Below, one piece after another: positions 35,847 through 47,989 of a stretch of 64,000 nucleotides of DNA (positions are counted from its first letter, which is position 1; each line of letters starts with the position of its first letter). A program made the translations under genes and the position numbers. The DNA is from Evernia prunastri (taxonomy: Eukaryota > Ascomycota > Lecanoromycetes > Lecanorales > Parmeliaceae). The stretch spans positions 186,001 through 250,000 of the forward strand of contig NKYR01000016.1 of assembly GCA_003184365.1 (NCBI GenBank). The letters run 5' to 3'. The notes beneath the pieces are model-generated. The model saw only the letters and a list, made by a program, of their open reading frames with translations. It did not search any database and was not told the DNA's origin.

Positions 35847-36252
35847 TGATTGGCTTCTGATCCGCGGGCGGAAAACGAGCTCTAGAGACGAATTTGTATA
35901 GTACTACCAGTACTGTAGAGCAGAATATATGGTCTTGTTCTTTCTGAGAGATAAGGAAAGAAAGAAGAACAGGCGTTAGCTTATGCTCGCTATAAGAGAA
36001 AATGTTACCTCCAGGTTTCCGTAGGCAACTGAGACATTTAAAACCGCATTGCATGGCACTAGCGAACCACCCACAGGCAGCAAGTAGCATTATCTCTCCA
36101 AAAGCACTCAATTACTTGCTTTCGCAACTCTCAGATTATGTTTTCCGCCACAGAAGTGGAAGACGTTCCATAAGAGCCTCTCACCACTGCTAATAGGATC
36201 TTCACCCACAATCCCCACTTCTCGAGCTCCTCTTTGTTCTTCACGATGTACC
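35847..36252. other. Upstream region of the 193-aa gene
   Basis: 406 bp; presumably the promoter of the minus-strand 193-aa gene and the 3' flank of the decayed gene. Nothing else seen. Confidence 0.35.
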
Positions 36253-37160
36253 TTATCCCTCAAGCAGTTTCCACTGGCCTCGACCCCCAGCAAATGCCCT
36301 ATACGCACCCCAATCCTTAAATGTGTACCCTCTAAGCATCCCTCTCCATTGAATAGGCAATGCTTCCAAGCCAAGCTTCTCCGGAAGAAAGATTGCATCA
36401 GCCAAGGCGCTGTAGAAGGAGTACGACACTGGGCACGAGCTATAGAACAGCAGAAGCGGTTTCTACAACAGAACCGATGATTTTGACCGACTTCTTAGGG
36501 TCGCTTTACGCCCATTGCCGGAGTTCATTTCTGGTGTCGAAGTCGATTACGCAGTAGGATCCTTCGTAGGGTTAAATGGTAGAGGCCTGGCCTTCTGATC
36601 CGGATCCGGATTCCTCATCCTCGTCGTCAGACTGTTACTGTCAGACATGGACTGGCGCTCGAAGGATTCGAAGTCAGTCGGAGATGATAATTGGGCTCTT
36701 TCTTGGATGTGCTCATGTATGGTGAGGAAGCCATTGTCCTAGGCAAATCAGGAGACCTTTGACGATATAGCGGGTCGCTTAATAGCAAACACAAATGTGA
36801 ATTAGCTCGAGAGATTCGTTAGGTCAACGGTTGCATCAATCTTCTGAATGATCCAGTCTCAAGGACGGAATTTGTGACTTGTCCCGTGGGTCCGGATAGT
36901 CCAGAGCTTGGTAATGGTGGGAGTAAACAAAGACACAGGCTTGAAGTGAACAGTATGCACCAACGAGGCAGCAACTACCGTACAAGAGATAACCTTCTTC
37001 CCCCTCTCTTCCCCAGCATCTTCCACACCGACGTCTCCATCATTATCATACCCATCGTCATCATCATCATCACCCCCCCTCTTTCGTCCCCCCTTCCTCC
37101 CCTCCAACTCATCGCTCCACACACCTTACTTCCAATCGAGTACACCAGAGACAATACCTC
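36253..37160 (-). pseudogene. Decayed minus-strand gene, unknown family
   Basis: Reading the minus strand, protein-like segments follow one another but are broken by in-frame stops and frame changes: an acidic Asp-repeat segment (WSDELEGRKGG, then a six-Asp run), KLWTIRTHGTSHKFRP-stop-DWIIQKIDATVDLTNLSS-stop, then QSDDEDEESGSGSEGQ, stop, PYEGSYCVIDFDTRNELRQW, stop, SDPKKSVKIIGSVVETAS, a frame change, and a long clean tail (YSALADAIFLPEKLG, IQWRGMLRGYTFKDWGAYRA, ending KLLEG-stop at 36253-36255). Most internal stops are TAA, as expected if CAA codons had mutated by C to T. I cannot name the protein. Hidden introns could explain part of this, but not all stops. Confidence 0.55.
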
Positions 37161-37704
37161 GGCTCTCTCCTAAAGTCGCTCTAATACAGCAAGCTCGCCA
37201 CCGAAGGAAACAACGAACAAGAAAACCTGAAGACACAAGTCGTCATCAAAACGTCAATAAATCGCGGCTGGTGAGTGGTTTGCAAAATATAAGGTAGTCG
37301 GTCTTCATCGTCTTCCAATGGTGAATGAATGATCCAGGCTCAAAGGCAAGGCTTCGTGGTCGACGGACGATGCCCCGATATGGGTACGTCGGATTGGATA
37401 GGAGTTTTTATTGTGAGATTCGTGGCGTTCGCAGAAGATAGGTAGCTACTTCATGTCAATCTTTTTTCTCGGTCGTCACACGTTCGCTAGCGTAGCGTTT
37501 TTCAAGCGACTGGCTCACCTGGGGGCTCAAAGAGAGACTGGCTGTCGAATGGACATAGACTAACATCCGTACATTTCTATTCGCAGGAGTTGGTTGCATG
37601 ATGCATCAACTCTTCTGATAGTCGGTGCGAATATGATTTCAACGTTCAAGCTATATACACGATCGAGTATATACAATAATTCACTTTATCCACCATCCAT
37701 ATAC
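37161..37704. other. Boundary of the accessory island
   Basis: 544 bp with no gene seen; separates the decayed gene from the 3' end of the transhydrogenase gene. Confidence 0.4.
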
Positions 37705-39243
37705 TCAGTATACCATTGCCTCCTCAAACAAGCCCCTCAATTGCTCCTTCTCTTCATTCACCTCTTCGCTCAACCCGGGCGCCAACATCAGCACTCTTTT
37801 CTGTGGTAGCGTTCCTTCAACCAACGCATCCACATCACCACCCGCAAAGCCCAATGCCTTCAATCCTCTCGGTTGATCCCCCAACTCCACTAAGAATTTC
37901 GACAAAGCTTCGGCGAGCACTTCACCTGCGCTTTCCTTCTTCACCGAACTGATGTCCACACCAAAAGCTTCAGCAGCTGCAAGATGCCGCTCTGGGTTTG
38001 ACGCCGCTGTAAATCTGAAGACTGCAGGTGCCGTAACGGCTACGCTGACTCCGTGAGGAATAATGGGTTTATCAGTCTCGTAGCCCGCGTGCTTGTATCC
38101 TGGATTTTGCCCGCTAATGGGATAGCTCATTCCGTGGCATAAGTGGACACCTGCATTCCCGAAACCTACCCCGGCCAAGGTAGCGGCGAGAAGCATCTCC
38201 GATTGGGCTTCATGGTCATCTGGGTCTTTGGCTGCCCGAGGTAGGTACTTTATAGTTGCACGGAGGGCTTGAAGGGAGAAGATGTCCGAAATCGGATTGG
38301 CGCCCTGGTAGGCGGGACGATTGATAGGATTTTCTGGCCGGGGGGTTCGCGCTTGGTATGGTATAGCGGTCCAGGACTCGAGGCTGTGACAAAGCACGTC
38401 AAGGCCTGATGATGCATGCACAGCCGAGGGCATTGTGCGCGTGTTTAGGGGATCGCATATACCAATGGTGGGTTTGAGAGCGCGGTGGGCGATCCCTGTT
38501 TTCGCTTTCTTGGCGACAAGGTCGAAGATTGCTGTGCCGGTGGTCTCTGATCCAGTGCCTGCGGTCGTGGGGACGGCGACAAGGGGATATAAAGCCTTTG
38601 TGATCGGCAAGCCTTTACCTAGCGGAGCATTGACAAAGTCGAGGAAGTCAGCATTGGGGAAATTGGTGTAAAGGTTCATGAGTTTCGCTGTATCAATGAC
38701 GCTACCTCCTCCGACTGCAAGAAAGGCATCTGGCCCATTATTTTTGGAGAAATCAATCGCATCCTTGATCCTGAGTTTCCCTTAGCAATCGCTGCTTTGG
38801 AAAAAGAAGCAATTGTTTACCACTCACGAGCTGTCCTTGGGCTCTACCCTCGTTCCATCATAAACTGTGAATTCCACATCTTCCCTGGTCAATCCCTCCA
38901 CAACCTGACGCATAGCATCCAGCTTCGCAACGGTCTTGTCTGTGACTACGCATACCCTCTTGGAACCCATGTTTTTAAAGTCCATGCCCACTTCCTTGGT
39001 GCATCCAGGTCCAAAGCGAATGCTCGAGGCTGCCATCTCGAATGCATATTCTCTCCTCTTTGACGGAACGACAGGCGTAGCAAGTGATCGCTTCGCATGA
39101 TTGAGTATGGAAGATGTGGGTTGATGATGACCTAGGCTTGCAGCGTGGCAGGGACAGTTGGGAGGATGTGTGTATTGAACTGTTCGAAGGAGGTTGAGGG
39201 CGCGGTTAGCGGCTGTAGGCGCCTGTCGTATGGTTAGACCCAT
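37705..39243 (-). CDS. Hydroxyacid-oxoacid transhydrogenase (iron-dependent alcohol dehydrogenase family)
   Basis: Two exons (39243-38828, 38770-37705), 493 aa. It is closest to animal ADHFE1/HOT, which couples oxidation of 4-hydroxybutyrate to reduction of 2-oxoglutarate. Visible motifs: GGGSVIDTAK (NAD-binding), PTTAGTGSETTGTAIF, and the metal-site region with Asp/His in GLDVLCHSLE, His in GVHLCHGMSYPISG and His in PIIPHGVSVAV. The first 50-60 residues are basic and hydroxylated (MGLTIRQAPTAANRALNLLR, KRSLATPV), consistent with a mitochondrial presequence, as in ADHFE1. The exact substrate in fungi is inferred from the family. All catalytic segments are intact. Confidence 0.9.
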
Positions 39244-40029
39244 TGCGCAATAAACCACTAGAGAGAGCAGGAATAGCAAGGTCTTCTCATGTATCTGACA
39301 GAAATGTTTTCGAATGTAAGATATGCACAACAAGCAGAAAGTAAAGTACACAAGTGAGGTGAAGTTATTAGAAGGCAACCCTGAATTGCGGGGAAAAGCA
39401 ACCCCACACTCTCGGGCCATCTTTCGGGAATCCAGGGTCAGATGGCACAGGGGCCCCGGGCCCAGCGTGGTAGTGGTACTCCTACTTACTCGTACTTTAT
39501 TGTCTCCCGCAGTCCCGGCACCGCACCAGAGAGGCTTGCACCGCTTCATTGTTTAGAGGCTTATTAAAGTCAAAAATCTCCCATCTCATCACTTCTCTTG
39601 ACACTCCACAGCTTGCCTCAAATGGGCTGTATCCGCTGCACGATGAAGATTATTCTTCTCAAATCTCACTTGCAGTACCTCTAATGGGGTATGCAAATGC
39701 TGCAGAAAGACATTATTTTAAAGGTCCACCCGAGTCTTTTGAAAAGGTGGTCTTGAACTTGGTCGCCTCGGATATAAGTTCCGCAACACTGGTCAAAAGG
39801 AGAAGCATCACAAAGTGAAAAACCATCTATGTCGCATGAAGCATTAGACCTAATTAACATCCCGCAGAAGTCTTTTGTTGAAAGCTTCTTACGAACACCA
39901 CTTATGCCTCTAATCATAGCAACATCCTCTCCAAATAATATTGAACATCAGTCTGACCTTCTCCCTCCTAGCTCTGCGCCAGAATCTATAGACACTATTC
40001 CTTCCGTTGAGAGCGATCCCAAGCCTAAA
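39244..40029. other. Intergenic region with weak plus-strand frames
   Basis: 786 bp. Frames at 39549-39818 and 39829-40047 are open on the plus strand but lie in different phases and match nothing I know; the second overlaps the 3' end of the cytochrome b5 gene in antisense. Not called as genes. Confidence 0.4.
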
Positions 40030-40824
40030 TCACTTACTCGACTCTGAGTTCATCTGAAGGTACTTGTAGGCTCCAAATGCAGCGATACCTCCCACCAGTA
40101 CGAGCGCGTAGATCCCGACGCCCATGCCTCCAGTTTCTGACTTGCTTGCTGTGCTTGTTGGTGCTTCTGGGGCGGGTGCCGAGGAGGCCGGGTCGCCTGG
40201 CTGCGAAAGCGATTTGAGGTTAGCGAACATGTTTTTGGGTACGGGACATCGATGAAGCAATGGCCGGATGAGCCCCGAAAAGGGTGTTGAGGGTAGGGAG
40301 CGCAAGCACAGGGTGGAAAGTGTAACCCCTGAGCATGAGAGCAACATACCATCCTTTTCAAGTTCCCCACAAGCAGCCCATCCAATATCTCCCTAGCCTC
40401 ATCACTATGTCCCACATCCTCAAAGGGCTCCGTTGCGTCCTGGCCGCCCACGTCAAGGAGTACTTCCTCCCCTCCTCTGTCACAGCTTGTCAGCCTCCTC
40501 ATCAACATTCACGGCCAAAACAGCAGGGACGAAGCCCCGCATCCCTAAGTGGATAAAGTATCGGCATCGAGTGATCTGGCATCAAGGGCTGTTGATACGG
40601 GCAGATGCACTCAATCGTTGGAAAATGAGAGCGGCAACACATACGGGTGCTCATCCACGAACTTAGTGGCGTCGTAGACTTTATCGTGCACGACAAGGTA
40701 GAGATCCTGTCCAACCATCCCGTTCGATGAGCCTCGATTCTGGACCTCGTATTGGAGGGCCACCAACCTTCTTTCCGCTGTGGGACTGTACGTCCGCAAA
40801 GGTGAGCTCTTTCGTCTCTGACAT
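40030..40824 (-). CDS. Cytochrome b5, tail-anchored
   Basis: Four exons: 40824-40768, 40706-40645, 40476-40350, 40200-40030; 138 aa. The heme domain is complete: ELTFADVQSHS, VVHDKVYDATKFVDEHPGG with the first axial His in HPGG (the codon for Pro is split by intron 2), and FEDVGHSDEAREIL with the second axial His. A Ser/Pro/Ala linker leads to a C-terminal membrane anchor (MGVGIYALVLVGGIAAFGAY). Family knowledge: an ER electron donor to fatty-acid desaturases, sterol enzymes and P450s. Introns 2 and 3 (168 and 149 nt) are long for this window. Length is usual for fungal b5. Confidence 0.93.
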
Positions 40825-41432
40825 GGCGGGCGCGTATATGCGACAGAAGGAGGAATATTTATGAACGGGGTGGGCTTGGAGTAGCAGTGGTGTAGTCAGT
40901 CAGAGAAAGGTCGGTGAGATTTCGGCGCAACCGTGGACTTGATGTCGCGGGATTATCAAGCCTTGGCGTCCACGGAACTAAAGCCTTGGCATCGGTTATC
41001 CCGATTAGGGAATTTGCTATGTACCTACCCGGGAATGAATCAAGCGACATCCAGCTCCTTTATGAGCGTCATCGTTCAATTAAAAAAGTTGCTTGTGAAT
41101 AGCACCAGAACCTGCATTCATCGCCGGTCTACAAGGACGACATGTAGGTAGCTTTGATGATATACGTCGTAAGCTATCTACATAAGCTAACACGCTCATG
41201 GAAATCTAGGGTGATCTCCAGCAGACCAAGTGGGTCTTTTGTGCAAGCACTAGTCATCGTTGGCACTTTGTCGTCTAAGAACCCTATCATGCCTAACATC
41301 CTTAACACTTGAAGATGTCGTTGAAGGATACGGCACCCAATATTATTTTCGGAGTCTCTTCACTCCACAAGTGCGTGCAACCCATACCAATTGCAACTGC
41401 AGGGAAAAGTCGCCCAGGTATTCAGTTAGGTA
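40825..41432. other. cyt b5 promoter / ufd4 3' region
   Basis: 608 bp between two minus-strand genes. No supportable gene. Confidence 0.45.
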
Positions 41433-44400
41433 TCATGAAAGATGAAACGCCCCTTGTCCCTCCTGTATAGCAGTCAGAAGTCGCTTCCGCAAGACTTCGA
41501 TGTTAGTGTAGTCCGGAAGCTTAACGTAGTTCGCACAGGTCATCACTGAGATCAGGAAGTCGTCTGATGTGTAGGGTGGTTCGCTCGGTTTGCAAACAAC
41601 TGTGAACATGGGATTAAGGCTCTTGAAACCTGTCCAAAACAGTCAGTGAAACTTGAACAACCAGGATAAAGGAGAGTTTACTGACCACCAATGGGAAGTT
41701 TAGGGCTACCAGTGACAAATTGGAGAAAGTCTCGTCGTTGTGGCGCTGAGAGCTCACTCATGGTCTGTAGCAAATTGCGGACACTCTTGCTGTCCATGTT
41801 GAAGCCATGATCTGCCTTGATTGAGTCGAGCAATGTTTCAATACTCCAGTCTTCTTCGACTCGCCCAAATAGCATAACCAGCTCACTTGGCGTGAATGCT
41901 TTCAAAGCTGTGTACGGGAAGACCTCCGAGAAACCCAATCTGAAATGATCCACCTGTCGTTGCACGCCGCTGCCGAGGGTCATATCAACCACCTTTTCAA
42001 CGTAAGATGCAACATTATCGAGAGTCACGGGCGTATTGCCACCATCTGGGATCAGCTCAATAGCTGGGTACCCCGGGAGCGTAAAATCCAAACCGAGGTC
42101 TTCGATGTGAGCTCCGTTTATGACGACCTTGCGTTCGGCCTGTGCCTTCTGGGACGCCGACTTGTAAGATCTCCCATCAATCTCCTTCTTAGCAACAGCG
42201 TATTGCTTTAGTAGCTTCAGACTCTTCGCAAGATGGCTGTCCACCGTCTTTACAGCTCCCAATGACAAAGGAACGGTGCTAGGCTGGTCACCGATGCGGA
42301 AGAAGGTGGGATTAAGCGAAACTTCAATAATCCTAGAGTCCAGCATGGATCTGGCAATGAACTTGCCAAGCATCTTGAACATGTTGAGGATCTTCTTGCC
42401 AGCTTCGCTATCTGCTTTCTCGACGTTCATAGGAGCGGGGAACATGCCTAACTTTCCAAACGCGTATTGATCATTCTCATTCGCGTCATTTTCTCTCCAA
42501 AGTTTGGTACTCTTCTTCGAGAATTCCTTTGATACCGTCGAGTAGAACTCGAGGGTCGGGCCCAGACCAGTTCCAACCTCTTCAAAGTACTCCACCTCAA
42601 GCACACTGGACGATCCACCGTAGAGCTCCATAACTTTCATTGCCGAGTCGAGCATCCTGCTTCTGGATATGCGGACTTTCTGCCGCTGCAAACGTCCCAT
42701 GAATGGACGATCGTCACGATGTCGCTCTCGTCGATTTTCCTCTGCCGACTGATTTTGCCATCTAGTCATAGAGCGTGCGTAACCGAAAGACGTTGATTGG
42801 AGGAACAAGTGCCGCGTCTCGAACGGGAAGAGGAATGGGTAAAGCCGTGCGAGATCCTCACTCCAGCTTGGCAGACAATTGCTTGCAACGATCAAGGGCT
42901 CCTCAAGCTGTCGATTGAGCTTCGCTGTCAACTTAGTGTTGACGAACTGAGAGACTGGTTCCGCTTTGACATCGATGCTTGCTTTGCTATCGTCCAAGAC
43001 ATCGTCCAAATTGGCATTCATCTCGTGAAGAATGTTAAGTAGCCGCAAAATCTTCGATGTGGCTGGATGTTCATGGAGAGACGGTGGCATTCTAGCGTTC
43101 GCCGTAGAACCTGCTCCAGTGAGCGATTTTAAAGAGGTTGGTTCGGCTGGTGGAGGCCCTGGTACTCGTTTGAAGTTCACGGTGTGAATGCCAGACCAGA
43201 TGTTGCGCGGAGCTGGATCTGCGGGCTCTGATTTGTTGTTGAGGACCGCTCCGTAGATAGTTGTCTCGTTGGGCAACGGTTGGCCGTTGATACTGAACTC
43301 TATGTGCCAATCCTGCGGTACTGCTTGAGTTGCGGCTGCGTAGGACATAGCAGCACGACCTGACGAAGAAGAATTGGAGGCGGCAGCCATCAGCTCTCGA
43401 GTACGAGCGGACGGTGGGCCGTGTAACGATACTACCGATCCTTGAGATGGAGTTGCAACCCGTGTCCCATCTTCTTTTCGAGCGGTTACCTTCCCTGTTG
43501 AAGCAATTTCCATATTGACAGCAGTAGCTTCTGGCGCTTGTTCACCTTCTATACCATCTTCTAAATCGTCAACAATAGCATCTAATGCGCTGCCGTCGTC
43601 GACGTCATCTTCATCAGAGATCTGTCTCTCATCTGCGCATTCCAAAGGGCTCTGAACACGTTCAGGGGCTGGAGAAGGGGGGTCTGGTGGACTGTGGGCC
43701 GCAGGCTGATGCTTTCGGCTTGACCGACGTGAAGACGTTGGTGTATCTTTGGCCGGAGTTGAGTCAGAAGGGGCGGGTGCGCTCTTCGATTTGGGCCCCT
43801 TACGTGTTGCTCGGGCCGGTGTAGCGGGATCAGAAGGTACCGGATGACCCGGCGAATCCCCACTGGCTGTCCCGCCCCGCTCTGCTAGCCTATGATGAGG
43901 GTTAGGGATGCCGGCAGCAGCGGCGAAAGCGGCCAGAGCATTTGAAACTCCCTCGCGGTGCCGAGCGCTCCTCGGCCGATCGGAAAGGCTAATTCGCGGC
44001 CGTAGATAGTCATCTAGCGCCTTGAAGGTAGCAATTGCGTGTATAGAGATCATGAGGTTCTTATATGGTCTCGGCATCTCGGCATCCTCGTCAGCAGCCA
44101 TGAGCTTCAAGCGCAGCTGCTTTGAAAGCATAGCAGCTGGACTGCTACGGTTATTGTCAAGTGCGTTGTGGTGCACGGTCACTACTTCAAAGTGTTCCGC
44201 ACGGCTGAGTAGATCCTGAAGCTTATGGACGAAAACGCTGAACGGCGTTGGTGGAGCGCTCTGGATGTTTGAGGTCTGAGTTGGTGGAGTCATGAAAACT
44301 TCCAGAAAGGTTGTTCTCGCTTTCGCGATTACGTCGTCTGTGGAGCTGCTGAAGACGTCTAAGAGGACACGAACAATCTCCGAGTGTAGTAACTCGGAGC

Positions 44401-47147
44401 TCGTGATTGTTTCTAGTGCGTCTCCTTGGAAGTGTTTGGAGAGCTTGGCGAATAGTTCTGCTCCATCACATGTGCCGCCAACCGAATAGCATTTCTCGAT
44501 ATCGGCAGCAAGATTTGTTAGTTCCTCCAAAATCGCGGATGCTCTGTCACGTACAGCCTTGCCCTGTGCGGTCTCGTGAACCTCAAGAAACTTCTTTGCT
44601 CGAAGAACGTTGAGATCGTGATCACTGGCGACGGCATGCATTGAATAGTTCTGGCTTGACGAAGAAGATTCAGACGGGGAGGGTGAGATGTCTTCACGGA
44701 TCTCACGAGCTTCGTCCTCATCGTCATCACCGTTAGCTTCGTCATCCTCATCATCTTCATCGTGGTCACTACCATCCTCAGATGGCGCATCAGTTGCAGG
44801 GTTTTCGTTGGGTTGCTCTGCTGCGAGTTTCGAAGCAGGAGGCTCTGAATCTGTAGGCCCTGTGCCTGGATCTGCTCTAACAAACTTGGGTTTACCCTCA
44901 AACTTTGTTATGGGTTTGCTAGCAAGCTTGGAAACTTCAGCCATCACACCCTCCCGATAAAATTGGTAGCCGTAAATTGAGGAGAGCCGATTGAGAAGTA
45001 AATCCGATGCTTTCAGAGCTGACGTCACCAACGAGGGATGATCTTCCTGTGAAAGTATCGATGCAAGATAAGAAGCGTAGGGTACGGTACGAAGAGCGTC
45101 TTCCAATATGGAGCCGTCTAAGTTTGACACCATCTTAAGCTGAGCCAATAGCACCTTCTGACGGACAACGAGGTTCACAGTGCTAGAGTAAGCATCGGTG
45201 AGCGTAGGGAACAGGACAATGGCGAAACGCTTCAATTCTTCTTTGCAGCCTTTGAGCAAATCAACTCGCTTGGAGTTGTGAGAACTCCTAGAGGCCAGGT
45301 CAACGTGGGAAATTGTTCCCTCAGCTAGCAAACTTGCGTCGTGGGAATCATCTTGGAAAGAGAGACTCTCAGTCTGAACCTCGGGCAGTAGCTCACAGAT
45401 GACATTGAGAGTCTCAGAAATTTGTTCTCGTGGACGATGGATCAAAGCTTGCATGATGAAAACACTGTCGATTTGGGAAGCCACATCCTGTAGGCCGCTA
45501 GGTGGCGAGACTCCGGTCAGTATTTGGTACAGAGTGTCGACAATATCCATCTTAAGAAGTTCTGCAGCCAAGCGAGGACTAGCATGGGCGGTGATAGACA
45601 GTACCCGCAAGAATTGGGTGTGTATGTTGGGCCCGATCAAGTTGGTGGTTCCGGGCTGCAGAAGTCGACGAATAGCTTTGAGTAGACCAATGCTCACAAG
45701 CTCCTCGAGCTTATCTTGCTGGTACTTGAAACTTTCAATGACCCTTGAGACACATATGGATCCTTGTTCAACCACCTTCTGATCACTGCTTGACAAAACG
45801 TTCAGCAAGATGGGCATGACCACTTTAACGACGTCGAACGAGTCTTGCGGAATGTTCTTGCAGCAGTTTGCCGCTGTCGTCACAGCGGTTCTCTGAGTGC
45901 TCGTAGCGAAGAAGTCGAGAAAACCCAGACAGGCGTTAAGACCGCCCTCACGGACAATGGCCGACGGAAATTCCACTGAGATCTTCTCCAGCGTACTCAA
46001 GGCTTGCTCAGCGAGGTCTATGTACTGTATCTCAATTAATTTACCGCACAGTACAGGTATAGCACCACCGTAGACGACGTTAGCTGTCGAAGGTGGCAAA
46101 GCTTCCATGAGATTTGCTAGGCAGCGGCAAGCTAGCAGCATTATGTCAGAGCTTTCTCGACCCTCATCTGATTTCATCAATGCCACCAACTCCTTAATGA
46201 ACTGATCGGGAGAGAAGTGGCCCGATAGGTTGTCCTCGTTTGAGACAAGTAGGATTTCGGAGAGCTCTTGCAGTGCAATAAGTTGCACCGACTGGTCCTT
46301 CTGCCTCAAATTGCTCAAGATATCTCGCAGGCGCTGTGACACTCCAGAGACGTAGCCGCTTAAGGCACGTAGAGTGCTCGACATGCTGGCGTGTGGTACA
46401 TTACCACCGAGGTAGCCGCCCCGGAACGGATCGCTCTCATCATCTTCGTCATCAAATCTTCTCCGGGCCTCTGCTTCTCCATCATCGTCGTCATCATTAT
46501 CACTGGAATCTTCGTCTCTTGGAGGCTCCACTATAGGCTTGGGGTCTTCCTTTCGAGTCTCGTCAGGGCCCTTTGCCGCGACGTCCTCTGTATCCTTCGT
46601 GGGTGCCTTCTTTGAGCGTCTCGTGGAAGCAGGGGGTAATGACGATGATTCTGGATCTAGATTGCTTCTAGCTTTAGCTTTGGTCAGGCAGACAACGGGT
46701 AGGTCAGACCTTGAGTGGACTTCTTGCTTCGACTCGATTTTCGCCGAGACGTATCTGGTATTGAGGGTGGAGATTTCTCCTTCTCACCCGTATTGCCTGA
46801 TGAGGGACTGTCTAAGGTAAGCAGAAGACTCTCGATGAAGACTGACGGCTAACGCACCCTGGTTTTGCCATGTTGACGGGGTGCTGGGCGCTTCGTCGAC
46901 GAGCCTTTGGAAGCGTTGGCGTCGACGATGCCTCGGCAACGACCTTTTGCTTCTTTGCTCGTCTAGGAGGTGTAGAATTGTTGCTATCAATTGTGTTATC
47001 AGGACTAGGGTCACGGTCTGGGAGAGCCTTGCGTTTGCGGGATTTGGATGGTGGTTGAGCAGCGGCTGAGTTGTTGGCGGGGGTGGCCGCTACCGACGAA
47101 GACTCTGCAGCAAGCTTCGTTGCCGAGCGAGTCACCCTGGAAGACAT
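41433..47147 (-). CDS. ufd4: HECT-type E3 ubiquitin ligase Ufd4 (TRIP12 homologue)
   Basis: Four exons: 47147-46858, 46807-46710, 46656-41686, 41629-41433; 1,851 aa. The N-terminus is basic, Ser/Pro-rich and disordered (SKSRKRKALPDRDPSPD), probably nuclear-targeting. Armadillo-like helical repeats follow (LRDILSNLRQKDQSVQLIAL onward), then acidic linkers, and a C-terminal HECT domain. The last exon carries the catalytic cysteine in SVMTCANYVKLPDYT (about C1818) and the C-terminal GQGAFHLS. Family knowledge: Ufd4 recognises ubiquitin-fusion and some N-degron substrates and cooperates with Ubr1. The third exon is 4,971 nt, uninterrupted, which is striking beside the 13-exon neighbour. The early introns are short and were placed by frame; the N-terminal 130 residues are less certain. 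Confidence 0.95.
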
Positions 47148-47989
47148 GAGATACTGGACCTGCAGGGAATGGCTGCAATAGCCCTCGCAAAGGAGCAAGG
47201 AGTATGTATGATGTTGAGGTCTAATGGTGGGCGGGGAGGGGGTGGTTGTTGCTGCTCGTAGAATTCTGGAATGATGGTGAAGGAAGGAGGATCAAGGTAG
47301 TAAGAAGGTGTAGCTACCTAGAAGTGGAAGAAGTATGTGATGGGGTGTTGTTGAAAGAGGCTTCGGACTTGGAGGAAGGAGCAGGGACCATTTGCGGTTC
47401 AACCCTCCATAAGCGGAGAGGTGAATATGTTGCAACGACTTTACAGAAGCCTTAAATACATTTCAGGGCCTCTAGCAGGCCATTAGCGAGTGGCGGGTTT
47501 TTGCTTGTGTGTTGAGAGAAGGTACTTTTAGATGCAGTAAGTGACAAGGTGAAGTAGATGCTAAGGTATATTGTATTGTGTTCATGGGTCAGTATGGTGT
47601 TCCTGGTATGCTTTTTTGAGTGTGACAGCAAAACTCGCAGCTTGCGGACAAGGATTACTTTTAAGGTAAAGTAAGAAAAATAAAGTAGGATGACCTCGGC
47701 TAAAATGAGAGACGCTAGAGTAAGCTTTGAACCCTGGACAGAATGACATCCAACACTTGGTGACTCGAGACCTTTGTGCGTGAAGAAGAGTTTCTTTTTT
47801 TTTCTAATATTCTCTTCTATCACTCCTCTCGAATAATACGCGGCCCGCTAAGAGATAGAGTACATTGCTCTAGATCCTCTCGATAACGAAACATCTCAGC
47901 TTCTGCCTGATTAAAGTCGGACAAATGACTCAGCTTCTTGCGTCCATTCTCGAAATTGGTATAAATTCTTACCGACCTTCATACCGCCT
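47148..47989. other. Divergent promoter region, ufd4 and nma1
   Basis: 842 bp between divergent starts. A nine-T run lies at 47795-47803. No other gene seen; the minus-strand frame 47452-47823 has no family match. Confidence 0.45.

Noticed and set aside
39549..40047. Two small plus-strand frames between the transhydrogenase and cyt b5 genes
   Set aside because: Different phases, no convincing splice, second overlaps cyt b5 in antisense; no homology recognised.
44022..44960. Several plus-strand frames inside ufd4
   Set aside because: Antisense shadows of a long conserved exon with biased codon use.
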